The position numbers and the translations under genes were made by a program. Shown piece by piece: positions 1-10,424 of a stretch of 31,832 bases of DNA; position 1 is the first letter of the stretch; each line of letters opens with the position of its first letter. Under the pieces are notes generated by a model. The model had not been told where the DNA came from and did no database searches. It was given only the letters and a program-made list of their open reading frames with translations. The DNA comes from Echinostoma caproni (lineage: Eukaryota > Platyhelminthes > Trematoda > Plagiorchiida > Echinostomatidae), in assembly GCA_900618425.1 (NCBI GenBank), contig UZAN01040157.1, positions 1-31,832 of the forward strand, given 5' to 3'.

Positions 1-51
1 GTACGAGAGTGAATGAATAAATGAACCCGTAGGTAAATGGCTTCTGTCTTG

Positions 52-195
52 GTGGTGGTGGTGGTGGCCCGGCTGTACCGTCACCAAATTATCACCCAGC
101 GGGGATGTGTTCGAATCCCATCACCACCACCGCCTCACCTTCCCCCTTTGTGTATTGAATGGCAGTCCTTTGATTCGCCGCTTTCCTTTTACTGA
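52..195 (+). mobile_element. tRNA-related SINE, copy 1 (family B)
   Basis: The sequence carries a pol III B-box (GTTCGAATCCC at about 111-121), followed by a CACC-rich segment and a body that recurs at 2905-3030. The shared body runs through a stretch like 'ggcagtcctttgattc' and ends in a pyrimidine-rich block near 190. The (GGT)n at 49-66 lies where the tRNA 5' half should be, so the A-box is poorly defined. Two copies in one window with a tRNA-like head indicate a SINE. The cloverleaf does not fold well, so this is not a functional tRNA gene. Confidence 0.5.
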
Positions 196-799
196 AAAAA
201 TGATTGGAAAAGGAGGAATATTGTAAGCAAGGAGGCATTGATCGATTTGAGTGTGTTGTCTTGTATACAGTCATGAATCACATGTGTTATTCACTCATCT
301 TTCATACTGGATAACAGTTCTCGTTGACTGAGCAGACAGAGGTGACTTATTCAAGTCGACTATCTCAATTATTGAGCTAAATTCCCTAAGTAAAATGATT
401 AGATATATTATCTTCATGTTTGCATTGTACATCTGATCTGAGAACATATATGATAAGCAATTGGATAAATTGACGCTGTGACATCTTAAATTGATATTCG
501 GACACTTTAAATTGAAAAGAAGAAAACATAAGTGTCCGGAAAAACGCAAAATTCGGATGGTTTTGAGAGCGAAAAAAGGCCTCGGCGTGTTGACACGGAA
601 ATTGGACTTATGTTCATTTCGCAATTCTTGCACAAGTCCAGAATTCAGTCATTCGAATTAGGTGTCTTCCGATTAAGTTTCCTCTTGACTTCAGTTATAT
701 GCCAAAATGTTTTGAATGTTTCATCCGGTTTGGGTATGGAGGCACAACAAGACAATCATCCAACGAGCTGCACACCTCAAAGTCAACTTTCGAAGGTCA
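196..799. other. no recognisable feature
   Basis: ORFs here are short and of chance length. I see no splice-bordered exon, retroelement motif or simple repeat. Confidence 0.5.
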
Positions 800-814
800 A
801 CTTCTTTTATTATT

Positions 815-1304
815 GGAGTATTATGGTGATCCAGGCCTACGAGATGGCGCCTACTCTGGAGCCGCGCGTTACAGTTTTTGAACACATACGATCAATCAAA
901 TTTCAAAGGTGACGTCAATGACGCGCGTACGTGTCACGGTTTCTGACTACACGCCATAGGCAGGTTGTGCCAGCCAATCCAAGTCCGTGCAGTCCAGTCT
1001 GAAGCAGAATGACGCAAGCAATACTGGACTGCGATTGGTGGAAGAGTGGATAACTAAAGATCTTCTTTTGTACATATTATTCAATCGACCTCATCCCTTC
1101 AATAAACGAACTATGAACTACCATTCCTATGGCCTTTTGGTCCTGTCCCGGTTACGTGGGACATTGCGTGCCAGTGCCATTGTGGTTCAGTGTTTCCGTG
1201 ATAGTTGATCCTTGATTCGTGTTCTGTGATTTGTACCACGTGATTTGTATTTCGAGTTCAGTGCGTATTACTAGTACTATTACGATCATTTCAAATATAT
1301 TTTT
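815..1304 (+). mobile_element. Family A retroposon, copy 1, with target-site duplication
   Basis: A unit of about 490 bp repeated in the opposite orientation at 2486-2897, 6861-7275, 12805-13289 and 27190-27641. It is bounded by a 15-bp direct repeat at 800-814 and 1305-1319 (ACTTCTTTTATTATT against ACTTCTTTTAGTATT, one mismatch), as left by target-primed reverse transcription. I take the + strand as sense because the opposite end (GGTGATCC.GGCCTACGAG, about 825-843) is the constant one and the end near 1304 is A/T-rich and variable. No long ORF and no convincing A/B-box pair, so its promoter and driver element are unknown. It could be a SINE or the conserved tail of a longer element; the constant 5' boundary favours a SINE. 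Confidence 0.7.
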
Positions 1305-1319
1305 ACTTCTTTTAGTATT

Positions 1320-2051
1320 AAGAATAACTGGTTTGTAGCCCAATGAATCATTAAGTTATTTTGACTAGAAAATTTTCAATAATTGGCTTATTTACTGTAC
1401 CTTGAATGTAAACAGAATTAGAATTTCGAATACTTATCTTTAACATGATGAACACTTTCATGAAACTGGAATCATTTTTTTAGAGAGAATGGATTTCCAT
1501 GCTACTTTGCATAGAGTATTTTCCAAATCTGAACTCTAACCTTCGAACTACGACACTTTTTATGGTTATACCCAAGGTCGTGTCAATTCAAACGGTGGTA
1601 AAAGAGAACTACGAATATAGACGTGAAAGATAAAATCAGAAATAAATACACTTTACCTATAGCCATCACTATATAAGTATGGTATTGTAAACTGAAATGT
1701 ATTTTCAAAATGCGAGTGATCTTACACGAGAATGATCAATACCTGTATGTTACTTGATTAACTATATATTTTTGAACATGTTATGGACACATATACTATG
1801 GACATTCTTGTGACTGACAATTTTTTAACGCAGATCACATGCATTGGATCGTGCAGTCCAAGAGACATGAAGATGGGTAAAATGTTGGTTTTGGGTTATC
1901 ATCTATTCATTTGAACCAGCAATCCCTTGCAATCGTTTGTTTCAACCAAATTGACTTTTTTGTAATACCAGACAGATTTGTGATTTCTCACCCCGCATCT
2001 TCTACAGCGTCCTTTTCATTCTTACTCACATCCTTTTTTTGATTACTGCAG
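1320..2051. other. no recognisable feature
   Basis: A/T-rich unique-looking DNA. Only the last stretch, a pyrimidine-rich run ending in TTACTGCAG, has a role I can propose: the splice acceptor of the next exon. Confidence 0.45.
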
Positions 2052-2117
2052 GTAGCAAATTCTCCCATAGTTCATCATACCAGTTGGAAACTAATGGCCA
2101 TTCGGTAAACGTCATCA
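2052..2117 (+). CDS. candidate small coding exon a (66 bp, serine-rich)
   Basis: A pyrimidine run and TTACTGCAG precede the segment, and a strong donor, GTAAGT, follows at 2118. The one frame that stays open uses two leading bases and one trailing base (phase 1-1) and encodes SKFSHSSSYQ and then an ETNGHSVNVI-type stretch. The exon at 5592-5660 starts with the near-identical SKTSHSS, has the same phase and the same donor. In this shared frame the first codon difference is synonymous (AGC/AGT). This supports a real, possibly duplicated exon. Product unknown. The alternative is a chance GT..AG pair around an old duplication. Confidence 0.4.
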
Positions 2118-2298
2118 GTAAGTTTTTGTGCTCTCTGTTCACTCCGCATTCACGGAACCAACTGTGTTCGGGTGTGTGTGTGTGCGTGTAGACTTTTTTC
2201 ACCCCCATGAATGTCTGTCCAATGCGTGGACAGAATAACACAGATGTGAATGAATTCGGTTGACAAACATTTTACCTTTTGTAGCTACCGAATTTCGA

Positions 2299-2395
2299 GC
2301 GCTGGTGGCCGAATGGTAAAGTGTGGTAGAGTTATAATTTCAGAAACATACCATCGCAGTTCCTGGCGGCACAACGGGTCATGAATGTGGCAATC
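2299..2395 (+). repeat. possible degenerate tRNA-like SINE head
   Basis: GGTGGCCGAATGGTAAAGTG at about 2303-2322 resembles the D-arm/A-box of a Leu/Ser-type tRNA. The expected B-box downstream is only vaguely present (CAGTTCCTGG). No second copy was seen in the window, so this rests on one motif. Confidence 0.25.
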
Positions 2396-2485
2396 GATAG
2401 TTATTCTTTGAGACGCAGCAAGTAGCTCTGTGTGATCTTGGCTGATTTTGATCACTCACAAATGAGTGGTTTCTCACAACAGTGG

Positions 2486-2897
2486 TTGTAGTACGCAATG
2501 ATCACGAACTACGAATCACGGAATGACAATCACGGACTGGATCACACTAGTACTTGCACGACAGTATCCCACGGAACCGAGACGCAACTAAAAGGGCACA
2601 GGAATAGGAGTTCGTTTAATGAAAGAAATCAGGAAGCTTAACTAATATGTACGAAACAAGTTCGTTTGTCATCCAAGCCTCCGCCAATCGCGTGCTACTA
2701 TTTCTGGCGTTGTTCAGCTTCTGTGTCAGCCGCACGGTTTCTGATTGGTTTATATAATCGGCCTATAGTTTATAGTCCAGTCGTTGTTAGGCGTAGGTGC
2801 TTTGCTGATTTCATCCGTGAAGCTTGACTGATCACAAATTTCCGAAAACTGTAACGTGTCGCTCGCGTCACCCAGCAAGCTATCTATGATCGTCACA
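2486..2897 (-). mobile_element. Family A retroposon, copy 2
   Basis: Aligns along its length with the other family A copies. Shared blocks include a 'gaactacgaatcacgg' segment, 'ccgagacgcaa', 'aggaataggagttcgttta', 'gttcagcttctgtg' and 'gaagcttgactgatcaca'. The sense-strand 5' end, near 2888-2897 (gatcgtcaca), is diverged. A family B SINE abuts it at 2905. No clear target-site duplication was found. Confidence 0.65.
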
Positions 2898-2904
2898 TAA
2901 AGAT

Positions 2905-3030
2905 CATCAAAATTGTCGCTCACTAGGACGTGTGTTCGAATCCCACCACCAACGCCCGCCTTTCCCACTTTCTCTGTGCTGTATGGGAGTCCTCTGGTTG
3001 TGACCGCTTCCCTCTTCCTTAAAGTAAAAG
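2905..3030 (+). mobile_element. tRNA-related SINE, copy 2 (family B)
   Basis: Carries the B-box GTTCGAATCCCACCACCA at about 2935-2952, the segment 'gtcctctggttgtgac' corresponding to 'gtcctttgattcgccg' in copy 1, and a tail of degenerate 'aagataagataaaagatg' repeats after 3020. The upstream half (tcaaaattgtcgctcactag) aligns with copy 1 with small indels. Simple A/G/T-rich tails of this kind are usual at SINE 3' ends. Confidence 0.55.
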
Positions 3031-3389
3031 ATAAGATAAAAGATGATATAATCACTACAAAATAGGGTTTAGTGAGAATAAAAGTATAGTAGTGAATTAC
3101 TATCAAAGAGAACATTTAAAATTAAAAAATAGAACAAACTGCAAGGATGAACAAACGATGCAGATCACGGATGTATGGATCCGTACGGTTGTTCGGATGG
3201 AAACAGAACAGTTTTTTTATTTTTTCAAGTGGGCTTTCTGATCACTCAGTTTTCTTTTAGTGAGTTAGATTGAATGAACTTGTGTTACAGTAGTCAATGA
3301 GAAGAGATCTCTGGTTGGTAACAGACCAGTGAGGGAGAAGTGTGAATGAAAATTCCCGGACTTTGTTCCGCAATTCAGTACCACGTTGG
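3031..3389. other. no recognisable feature
   Basis: A/T-rich DNA without ORFs, motifs or repeats that I can tie to anything else here. Confidence 0.4.
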
Positions 3390-3391
3390 TC

Positions 3392-3422
<31 letters not shown>

Positions 3423-3464
3423 GCAACAATAACAACAACCACTACGACTACTACTGTTACTACA

Positions 3465-3500
<36 letters not shown>
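3390..3500. repeat. (CAA)n / (CTA)n compound microsatellite
   Basis: About 40 bases of CAA units pass through interrupted CAA/CTA/CTG units into about 40 bases of CTA units. The apparent polythreonine and polyvaline frames are by-products of the array. Confidence 0.95.
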
Positions 3501-3501
<1 letters not shown>

Positions 3502-4689
3502 AAAAACACAGAACAACTGATAAGCGACTGCGTCGATGATATCGACGTTAACACAGCTATAATCCTAAATGTGACGTAGCTCGGTTCAGTTCGAATGCTC
3601 TCTTATCACGACCGACTAAGTTTTCATATATTCATAACGATTATTGTTATTTGAACTTTTGAAACAGTAAAGATGTAACCACCTCACCCTCCTCTCGGGT
3701 AGACCAAAGAACAAGTTTGAAGCTCGAAATCAGTTTCAATTCAAAAAACACAAAACAATTGTTAGTTGCTTTTCAGTAACTTGTATTTGATTATCAGATG
3801 CATTCGGTACTTGGAGACGATGACGTTTGCCGGAGGGGGGAGAGGGCATTAACAGCTAACACACACAGTTAGAGTTTCTTTGGGCTCCAAAGGACAACAG
3901 CTGGAAAGTGATTGTGTTTTAGTTTGGACCACTGTTTTTTCCTACTGTATCTCAACCCGAAACCAAAGCCAAATAGGACAGTATTAACCGACGATGATTG
4001 ACAAGAACGAAACGAAAGTAAAAATGGTCACCATTCCGTTGCCTTTATTCTTAGTTATTTTTTCTTTTTTTAAAAAAAAATGAATCAATTGATTGTTCCG
4101 TCAAGTTTGTTCGCAATGATCACTGACTGCATGCATGCAACCAAAAACAGGTTCACAGATGACTTCAATTCCGTCCTTGTCATAAATTTACACCAGGGAC
4201 CACTACTGATCGGTATAGACTAGTGTGTGCCTGCGTGTAGGCGTGTAAACGTTTCAAGCTACCCAAACTACGCATTTAATGTTCCACTATTTTCAGCTGC
4301 CACGCGAAAAAAAATGGTGAAGCGATGAGAGCACATCCGACGTCAACGCTGCAAACGGTCATGTGGGATCATCACTTGATAGATTTATGATTTGCTATTT
4401 GTATTCCGTTATTTTGTTTTACATACATCAATGTGATGAACTTGCAGTCACAGGAAGCGACAATTTTGACCAGGGGAACAACTCACTGAGTCCTGGAAGA
4501 CCAGATTTTCAGTTCCGATAGAAATGCTCCTAAGCTTCATGACGGCAAATCTGCATAAAACCCGTAATTGGATATTCGTATCTCGTTTCTCACTTGAGGC
4601 CCGGTGTAGCACCTATATAAACCGTTTGAACTACTGTAATCTATTTGCCCGCAAGAGAGAGTTTTCATTCTGAGCCGCGTTAGTTTCAA
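3501..4689. other. no recognisable feature
   Basis: About 1.2 kb without coding signal. It contains a short A/T homopolymer zone (4060-4080) and an isolated acceptor-like TTTTCAG at about 4290-4296 with no matching donor. Confidence 0.4.
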
Positions 4690-5516
4690 TGCGGATGAAT
4701 TGCACTTTGAAAGTAAATGGTCAGGAAATAGTTATAGTGGAATGCTTTTCTACTTAGATAGTTGTGTGGCAAACGACGGACGAGCAGTACAGGAGATAAC
4801 CGGTGATATTTTCAAGCCTCGAGCAGCGTAAGCAGAACTGAAACACCTTTGGCGTAGACGCGACGTGTCACTGAAGTTGAAAGATCGTCTGTATTGTGCC
4901 GTCGATCGTTCAGTTCTACTTTGCGGTCATGAAACCTTGAGTTTGCCAGTAGAGGATATCCATCGACTAGAAACTTTCCATTGTCGGTGTTTACGTAATT
5001 TAACCCACCTGGGATGGAGCGAACTAGTTAGTAATTTGGAGCTGAACCGTCGTGTGCATGGGATTTTTCAGGGCTAAACTCGCTAACTCATCGAATTCAG
5101 ATTAGCAGGCTTTGCTGGCTAGAGCACACATTGCGTATACCCCCACTGCTGTCTGCTGCACCGCACTTTATTCGCTGTATCCGCTCCAGGCTGGAGGAAA
5201 CTGTGTGGAAGTCAACAGTTGATGTGGAGACGTGGCATGAAGAAATGTGCAGAACTATTATGTAGAGTAGGTATCTCGTGCCTGCAAATGGTTTGTCGGA
5301 GACAAGTCCAGAGCAGTGGTGTACTTGTTGTCATTTCTTATCCGGCCAGAATGTTTGAAATGATATGCATGTAGAGTTAGATTGTGCACTCTGTGTGTGT
5401 TAACCACAGAGGTACACCTTCTTCTTCCTTCCTCGAAAATAGTTCAAATCCCTGTCCATCAGCGCTTTATTTCGCTGTACGATAATGATGATGATGATTA
5501 TGATGATACTAATCGG
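4690..5516 (+). mobile_element. RTE-type non-LTR retrotransposon, 3' fragment with decayed RT C-terminus
   Basis: The best open part (4865-5077) reads LKLKDRLYCAVDRSVLLCG, then HETLSLPVEDIHRLETF and a CLRNL block. This matches the conserved stretch C-terminal to the RT domain in RTE elements (the 'vRsvLLYGcEtW.l...d...l..FdhrcLRni' region). Just upstream in the same frame, after one stop near 4829, are ELKHLWRRRD and a CVANDGRA segment corresponding to the RTE 'LGS.v..dG' region. Downstream the reading breaks repeatedly, and the fragment ends in a GAT-rich tail at 5482-5512. The catalytic RT part and the endonuclease are absent, as in a typical 5'-truncated insertion. Not functional. Confidence 0.75.
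5482..5512 (+). repeat. (GAT)n-like tail of the RTE fragment
   Basis: Imperfect GAT units directly after the degenerate RTE 3' region. I interpret them as the element's 3' terminal repeats, since RTE elements commonly end in short tandem repeats rather than poly(A). Confidence 0.6.
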
Positions 5517-5591
5517 GAATAAAGAGAAATTGATTGTACCGTTTTCTTGAACGTTTCATTGAATATCACTACCACACCTTATATATTGCAG

Positions 5592-5660
5592 GCAGTAAAA
5601 CTTCCCATAGTTCAACCACAACGAACCACAGTAGAAGTTACACAAAGACCAGCTTCTCAG
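5592..5660 (+). CDS. candidate small coding exon b (69 bp, Ser/Thr-rich)
   Basis: Preceded by a good acceptor (TTATATATTGCAG) and followed by a perfect donor (CTCAG|GTAAGT). The length is a multiple of three. In the frame shared with the 2052 exon it encodes SKTSHSSTTTNHS followed by SYTKTSFS, with phase 1 at both ends. The first 23 bases match the 2052 exon at 18 positions. A second frame is also open here but is closed in the first exon, so the Ser/Thr-rich frame is preferred. Symmetric small exons that duplicate are a recurring theme in trematode secreted-protein genes, but no signal peptide or full gene is visible. Confidence 0.45.
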
Positions 5661-6860
5661 GTAAGTTCCCGCTTGTTTTATCCGCTAAAACCGATCTATT
5701 TACTTTTTTCAATTCAATTGATATTTATCTTTTTTATCTAGATTGAATTACTCGGAACAAATTGAATTGAACTGAATTAAATTTAGACCACCCAGGCAGG
5801 CTGAAAGTCAGAAACCAATTGGTTGTCTAAAAAAAACACTAAAATATTGTGATCGGCAGGTAATAGTTGGATTGTTGTCATGCGTTTCTCTCTCTCTCTT
5901 TGTTCAAGTATGCATGGACTGTCTAATAAAGTTAACCTGCCAGAAATAGTTTCTCATAGATTTTACTCATAGGAAATGTATTTACTCGTAACAAATGTGT
6001 TTCTCAATTCTTGAGATAACTTTATTTTTACCGAACCCCTCAAAAAAAAACCCAATATCTCAATAACCACATGTGCAGGGTGAAAAGTTGCTTCCACACA
6101 CACAAATAAATTAATAAAGTTAATTAATTAATTAATTAATTAAATGTTTTACACATTAGTAGAATCTATCGGGAGTGATGCAAGTAATTCCTATCGTTCG
6201 ACCCAATTATCACATTTTTACTATTATTTTTTTTTACAGTCGCCAATTAAATACAAAAACACGTTTGCAGACCTGTGATGAAACGCCACAACTCCTATTT
6301 TTATTTATTGATTTATTGTCAATCATGAGACTCGCCTGCTTGATTCCCATGCAGATTTTTCTTTCAATCGTACATTCGATCGAAACAATCTCGTTTCACA
6401 ACTACGGACAATCAACATAACAGAGACTATATCCATTTCGGCTGGTTCCAGCTCAATTCCAAAATAGTGTAACAATCGGTTCTTCCCCTTTTTTTATTGA
6501 TATCCACGATTAAAAAAATGTTTGTATCACGGTTTGCCCTTTTGTTGATTGTGTAATCCTGGTGTTTTGGGATGTGTAATTCAATCTGTCTGGCATCCAA
6601 ATAGTATGGAAGGAAAATTGGAATTAAATGACATGTTTTCAACTACTCATCAACTAATGCCGGTTGCTGTTAATTCTTGTGGAAAATTGCAATCTTCTTC
6701 CAAAAAATAGCAAAACATATTAGGAAACTAATATTAGGTTGGAATACATGTAGTCTTATACTATTCTTAATACTGTAGTATTATTTGTATTCACATAAGA
6801 GGATTTCAAGAGGCATAACCCTAAAGATTGTTGCATTGCCGACCTTTTGGGTTATTTGCA
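5661..6860. other. probable intron or intergenic DNA with a (TTAA)n array
   Basis: A/T-rich with a perfect TTAA run at 6118-6144. A short ORF at 6175-6420 is of chance length. I see no retroelement motif. Confidence 0.45.
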
Positions 6861-7275
6861 GTAATTGTAGCATTACTAGTGAGCAATGATCACGAAGCAC
6901 GAATCACGACTCACAAATCACGGACGCAATGTAAGCACTGAATCACACTGGTACTGACACTACAGCATCTTACGTAACCGAGACGCGAGGAAAAGGTCAC
7001 AGGAATAGGAGTTCAGTTATTGCAAGAAATCAGGGGGATTAAATAATGTGGAAAAACAAGTTCGTTTGTCATCCAAGCCTCTGCCAATTGCATTTATTTT
7101 TTTCTGGTGTTGTTCAGCTTCTGTCTGGTTCGCATGGTTTCTGATTGGTTGGTACAATCGATCTATTGTTTTTAGACACGTGCACGCTTTGATGACGTCA
7201 CCCGTGAAGCTTGACGGATCACAGGTGTCTTCTGTTGTGTGCGTCATCTCGCAGGCCAGCCAGGACCATCACACG
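6861..7275 (-). mobile_element. Family A retroposon, copy 3
   Basis: Shares with copy 2 'gcaatgatcacgaa', 'aataggagttcagtta', 'aacaagttcgtttgtcatcc' and 'cccgtgaagcttgac'. The sense 5' end is near 7275, where the consensus end appears as 'accatcaca'. No target-site duplication could be seen by eye. Confidence 0.7.
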
Positions 7276-8375
7276 ATCCGAAACACGTTTTCCCAGTTAA
7301 CACAGTGTTGCGTCATCAGCCAAGACCTAGCAATAGCATGCTGTTGATAACTCCCACTTTCAGGCCACCTTCGAGTTGAGCTCCATTTTGTATTCCGATT
7401 CTTTTTGGTTGCCAGTATGCAGGGTAACCAAAAGAAAGTTATTACGTCAGCTGATATTATTGGTATTCCACTAAAAGGACGAAATGAGGAAATCGGGTCG
7501 TTCATTTAAGAATGTCGCTAAGGTAATGGAACCGGAAAATAAACGAATACAACACAAGCTTCGATAAGCTCTTCAGCTAGTTCGCTATTTTATGAGAGTA
7601 GTCTATTTAGTCGAAGGTATAGTTGTTGTTGATGATTATGATGACGATGTAAAGTGTAGGATTTCACACCCGAGTACGTGAACCGGTGCTTTTGTTCTGT
7701 TATTGGTTCAGCGTTCTCCAAATAGTCTAGTCGCATCAGATAGATATCAATGGGACGATGGAGCATTATGTATAGTTTTTCAGTCGTTGTAACATAATAC
7801 GCTTTGCAATCCTTAGACAGACCCCTATTTGTCATTGAATGAATAGAGATTGTGTTCCTGCAGTGTTGTGTACTACGTTGATTGCGTAAGCTGCGTTTTT
7901 TCCGAAGCACATTTCCACAGTTCTGTCGAATAGGGTGCAAATGTAATTTGTCCATACATCCCAAGCATACTATCTTGAATATTTATTTTTTTATTCGCTT
8001 TATACTTTTTTAGAGAAGACCAATTCTGTCAGTATTTGGTGTAGCTCCCATCCGATTTTTCCTTACGGCCGTCACAGAGAAATGACTATTCGGGTCCGTT
8101 GAATTCCCGATTTTCATTGACTTAAACTGTCGGTTAAATTGAAAACGTGGTGTACTGTGTGATATGATTCCTAGTCTTTCTAGGTGTCCTTCAAATTTTT
8201 ATACAACTATAGATCAGTTTTGACAAGGTGCAACCCGGATTTGATGACTGAATCATCCACCTGCTACTCTTAGAATTACTCTTTTAACCAGAAATTCCTA
8301 TGGAATTTGAAAAGGAATATATCACGTTCAGTTTCAACGTTTATTGAGTTTAGGCTGAATCGATCAACATTCGCT
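7276..8375. other. no recognisable feature
   Basis: The longest reading frame, 124 codons on the - strand (7590-7964), has no recognised domain and is close to what chance allows in 32 kb. Confidence 0.4.
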
Positions 8376-8910
8376 TCTTTCTATTTCGCCTGTTCGCTGA
8401 ACTTGATAATTTGTTTGCAAACGTTTCATCACCAGCCGAGGTGACATCATCAGTGCTTGTGAAGTGACAATCTTCTGCCTGTGTCCGTTCGTTTATATAT
8501 GTGTTCTTCTCCACCGACCAGTGCTGTCCCTTGTTCTCATTGTGTTCGACAGGGTTCGCCGTTAAACTGGTGCCTGGGGCTAGGTTGGTAGGGGAGGTGG
8601 TTGTCCATCCGTCTTGATTGCGGTTTCGGCCTGTTCTCAGGTCACGGCGTGGCCTTATTCATTGCGTCATGTGATCCTTGAGTTGCATGTTGCGTGTACA
8701 CGTGATGCAGTTCAATGTGCCTGTTAATTGAGTTGATCGAGGTTTGCCAAGCTTCGAGAAATTCTCTGGGGTGTTTTGACCGGGCTTGGTCGATAATTTT
8801 CACTGAAGCGAAGTCAAACTGATGTCCTTCTTGATCTTCGTGGAGTGACTTGGAGCAAATCTTCCATGACCGACGGAAATTTGTTGGTAATCTCACACTC
8901 AAATCGAGCG
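8376..8910 (-). pseudogene. Penelope-like element, C-terminal endonuclease fragment
   Basis: The - strand frame 8902-8642 contains GHQFDFASVKIID, HPREFLEAW and SINRHIEL. This matches the distal part of the GIY-YIG-type endonuclease at the C-terminus of Penelope-like elements ('GH.fdw....I......r..rEflEaW.....siNR.i.L'), a single-strand-cleaving domain that starts target-primed insertion. After a stop at 8642 the reading continues in other frames, with NPVEHNENKGQHW and then TDDVTSAGDETFANKLSS near 8455-8405. The GIY-YIG core and the RT domain are missing upstream, so this is a 5'-truncated, frameshifted relic. A second relic of the same class lies about 0.75 kb away. Confidence 0.7.
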
Positions 8911-9654
8911 GTTAGTTTTTACATTAAAAAATTGCTTCCCAATTGTAGTTCAGCGTTTAGACGATAAGCTATGAATAATCCAGTGAAACTGGTATGAAAC
9001 ACTGCATTGGAGAAATATTACTTTAGCTATTTTACCCCTTTGTTCAAACGAATTCACCGAATTTAGTCCCAGACATGTGAGGAAGAACAAAACACAAAGG
9101 AAACACAAGGGATTGGAAAAAAATCAAGCGTACAGATGGATAAATTGCCCGGGTAAAAGTGATCAAGAGATGATAATGTCAAGCTCTTGATTGCCTGGTT
9201 GTTTAACAGAAAATGTGATGCGGCCGCTTTCGGCTTGTCGCGGTCTCTTTCGTCTATTGTCCGTTGGGATATTCCATGCTGAAATATAGTTGTGCGTAAA
9301 AGGAAGTAAATGTAAGAATCGTAAAATATTACCATTGATGCATGAAACGTGAAGAAATTTCTTTTAGATATTTTGCTTCACACATTCACATATATAGTTC
9401 GATTAGTCAGTAGATTGATACAAAGCCTAGGCCGAAGTTGAGTGATTGTCTGTGTTCAAAATGGTCGATTGACAACAAGTGATGAAATCACGATAATTGG
9501 ATAGGGGAAATCCGGATAAAAATGTGTGAATTGGACACGATATGAAAGGTGTTAGTCAGGAATGAATAAAGTAGGCATGAAATTGTGCAAAAGAGACAGT
9601 AACTGAGGTGTGAGGGAGAGAATAGAAGGTGTCACACAGAGAACTAGGCAACTG
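8911..9654. other. no recognisable feature
   Basis: The space between the two Penelope-like fragments. A 90-codon - strand frame (9063-9335) has no recognisable motif. Confidence 0.35.
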
Positions 9655-9935
9655 TTCTTATGGCCATGGTAACAGCAGCACCTGAACCAAAATACATTGT
9701 TTGCACAACTCCGGCTTCATGATCCTAATTGCTATGGCTTCCGCAGTTATCAGGATCTTCATACGTAATCCTTTGGTGTGATTCTTGGGTGCACTAAAGA
9801 AACTTGCAAATGATGTTTGTGGTTCAATCTTGTGTCCACTGTCGACCAAATGTTGCAGGATTCAGCTGTTCAAGCTTTCTCACTGTTCCTTTTTGAACAG
9901 CGGCCGGGCAATGTTCAGATACATTCAGTAAGAAT
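9655..9935 (-). pseudogene. second Penelope-like endonuclease fragment
   Basis: The frame 9849-9658 reads HLVDSGHKI, LITAEAIAIRIMKPELC and VQVLLLPW. The order, a histidine-rich start, an 'EAiaI...kPeLc.Q' helix and a terminal 'lLpW', fits the second half of a Penelope-like GIY-YIG endonuclease. In another frame just upstream (9930-9845) is SEHCPAAVQKGTVRKLEQL, comparable to the 'R..EH' region that precedes it, so there is a frameshift near 9845. The sequence differs from the 8.4-8.9 kb fragment, so two families or old lineages are represented. The RT domain is absent. Confidence 0.5.
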
Positions 9936-10424
9936 GTATATTTAAATGGAGTATAAAACGAAAGAAATTCTCCGTGTAGTACAGCTGAGTGGAGTTTATC
10001 ATAGCAAGCTGATAGTATACCGGTAGCTAGTGGCCGATCATGATCGAGTAAGCGCGGTTCATTTTTTTCGGATTTTCAGTAAAGGGGAAGCAGCCAATCA
10101 AAAGGCTGCCACACAACACATACGGAGGAAGGTCAGGACGTGGCGTGCGTATGTGTGTATTTGTGTGCAGCCAAGACAATTTTAAAGCAACTGATTCGTC
10201 AATCTAATATCCACTACCCAATATTTGTTGGAACTTTCAACTGTTGCTGGTCTTTGTTGTTCTGTCTCAAAGCACTGACCAGGTTATGATTCGATATTTG
10301 TGAGCGCGTCTTCGTGTGTATGGTGCAATACTGGAGAAAGGTCCAAACACGTAACACTATACATGTTATCTGACCGATCTACCCAATTAGAATCTCCGTG
10401 ATCTTGATTGGATCGAAACGTTAG
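9936..10424. other. no recognisable feature before the next exon
   Basis: No repeat or coding signal. Two possible acceptors close it: ACCCAATTAG at 10390 and AACGTTAG at 10424. Confidence 0.4.

Noticed and set aside
295..912. Overlapping 112- and 126-codon ORFs on opposite strands
   Set aside because: Partly inside the family A copy, without family similarity or composition typical of coding DNA.
3257..3539. ORFs with polyvaline or polythreonine
   Set aside because: Produced by the CAA/CTA array.
7590..7964. 124-codon - strand ORF
   Set aside because: Length near the chance limit for 32 kb, no recognised motif, no splice signals of note.
8423..8453. Hammerhead-like core (CTGATGA ... GAAAC) on the - strand at the end of the Penelope-like fragment
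   Set aside because: Stem II pairs only with a bulged base next to the core and a G-U closing pair, and the palindrome after GAAA is not followed by a UH cleavage site. The same bases are also readable as protein. Penelope-like elements are known to carry hammerheads, so a covariance-model test is reasonable, but the structure is not convincing by eye.
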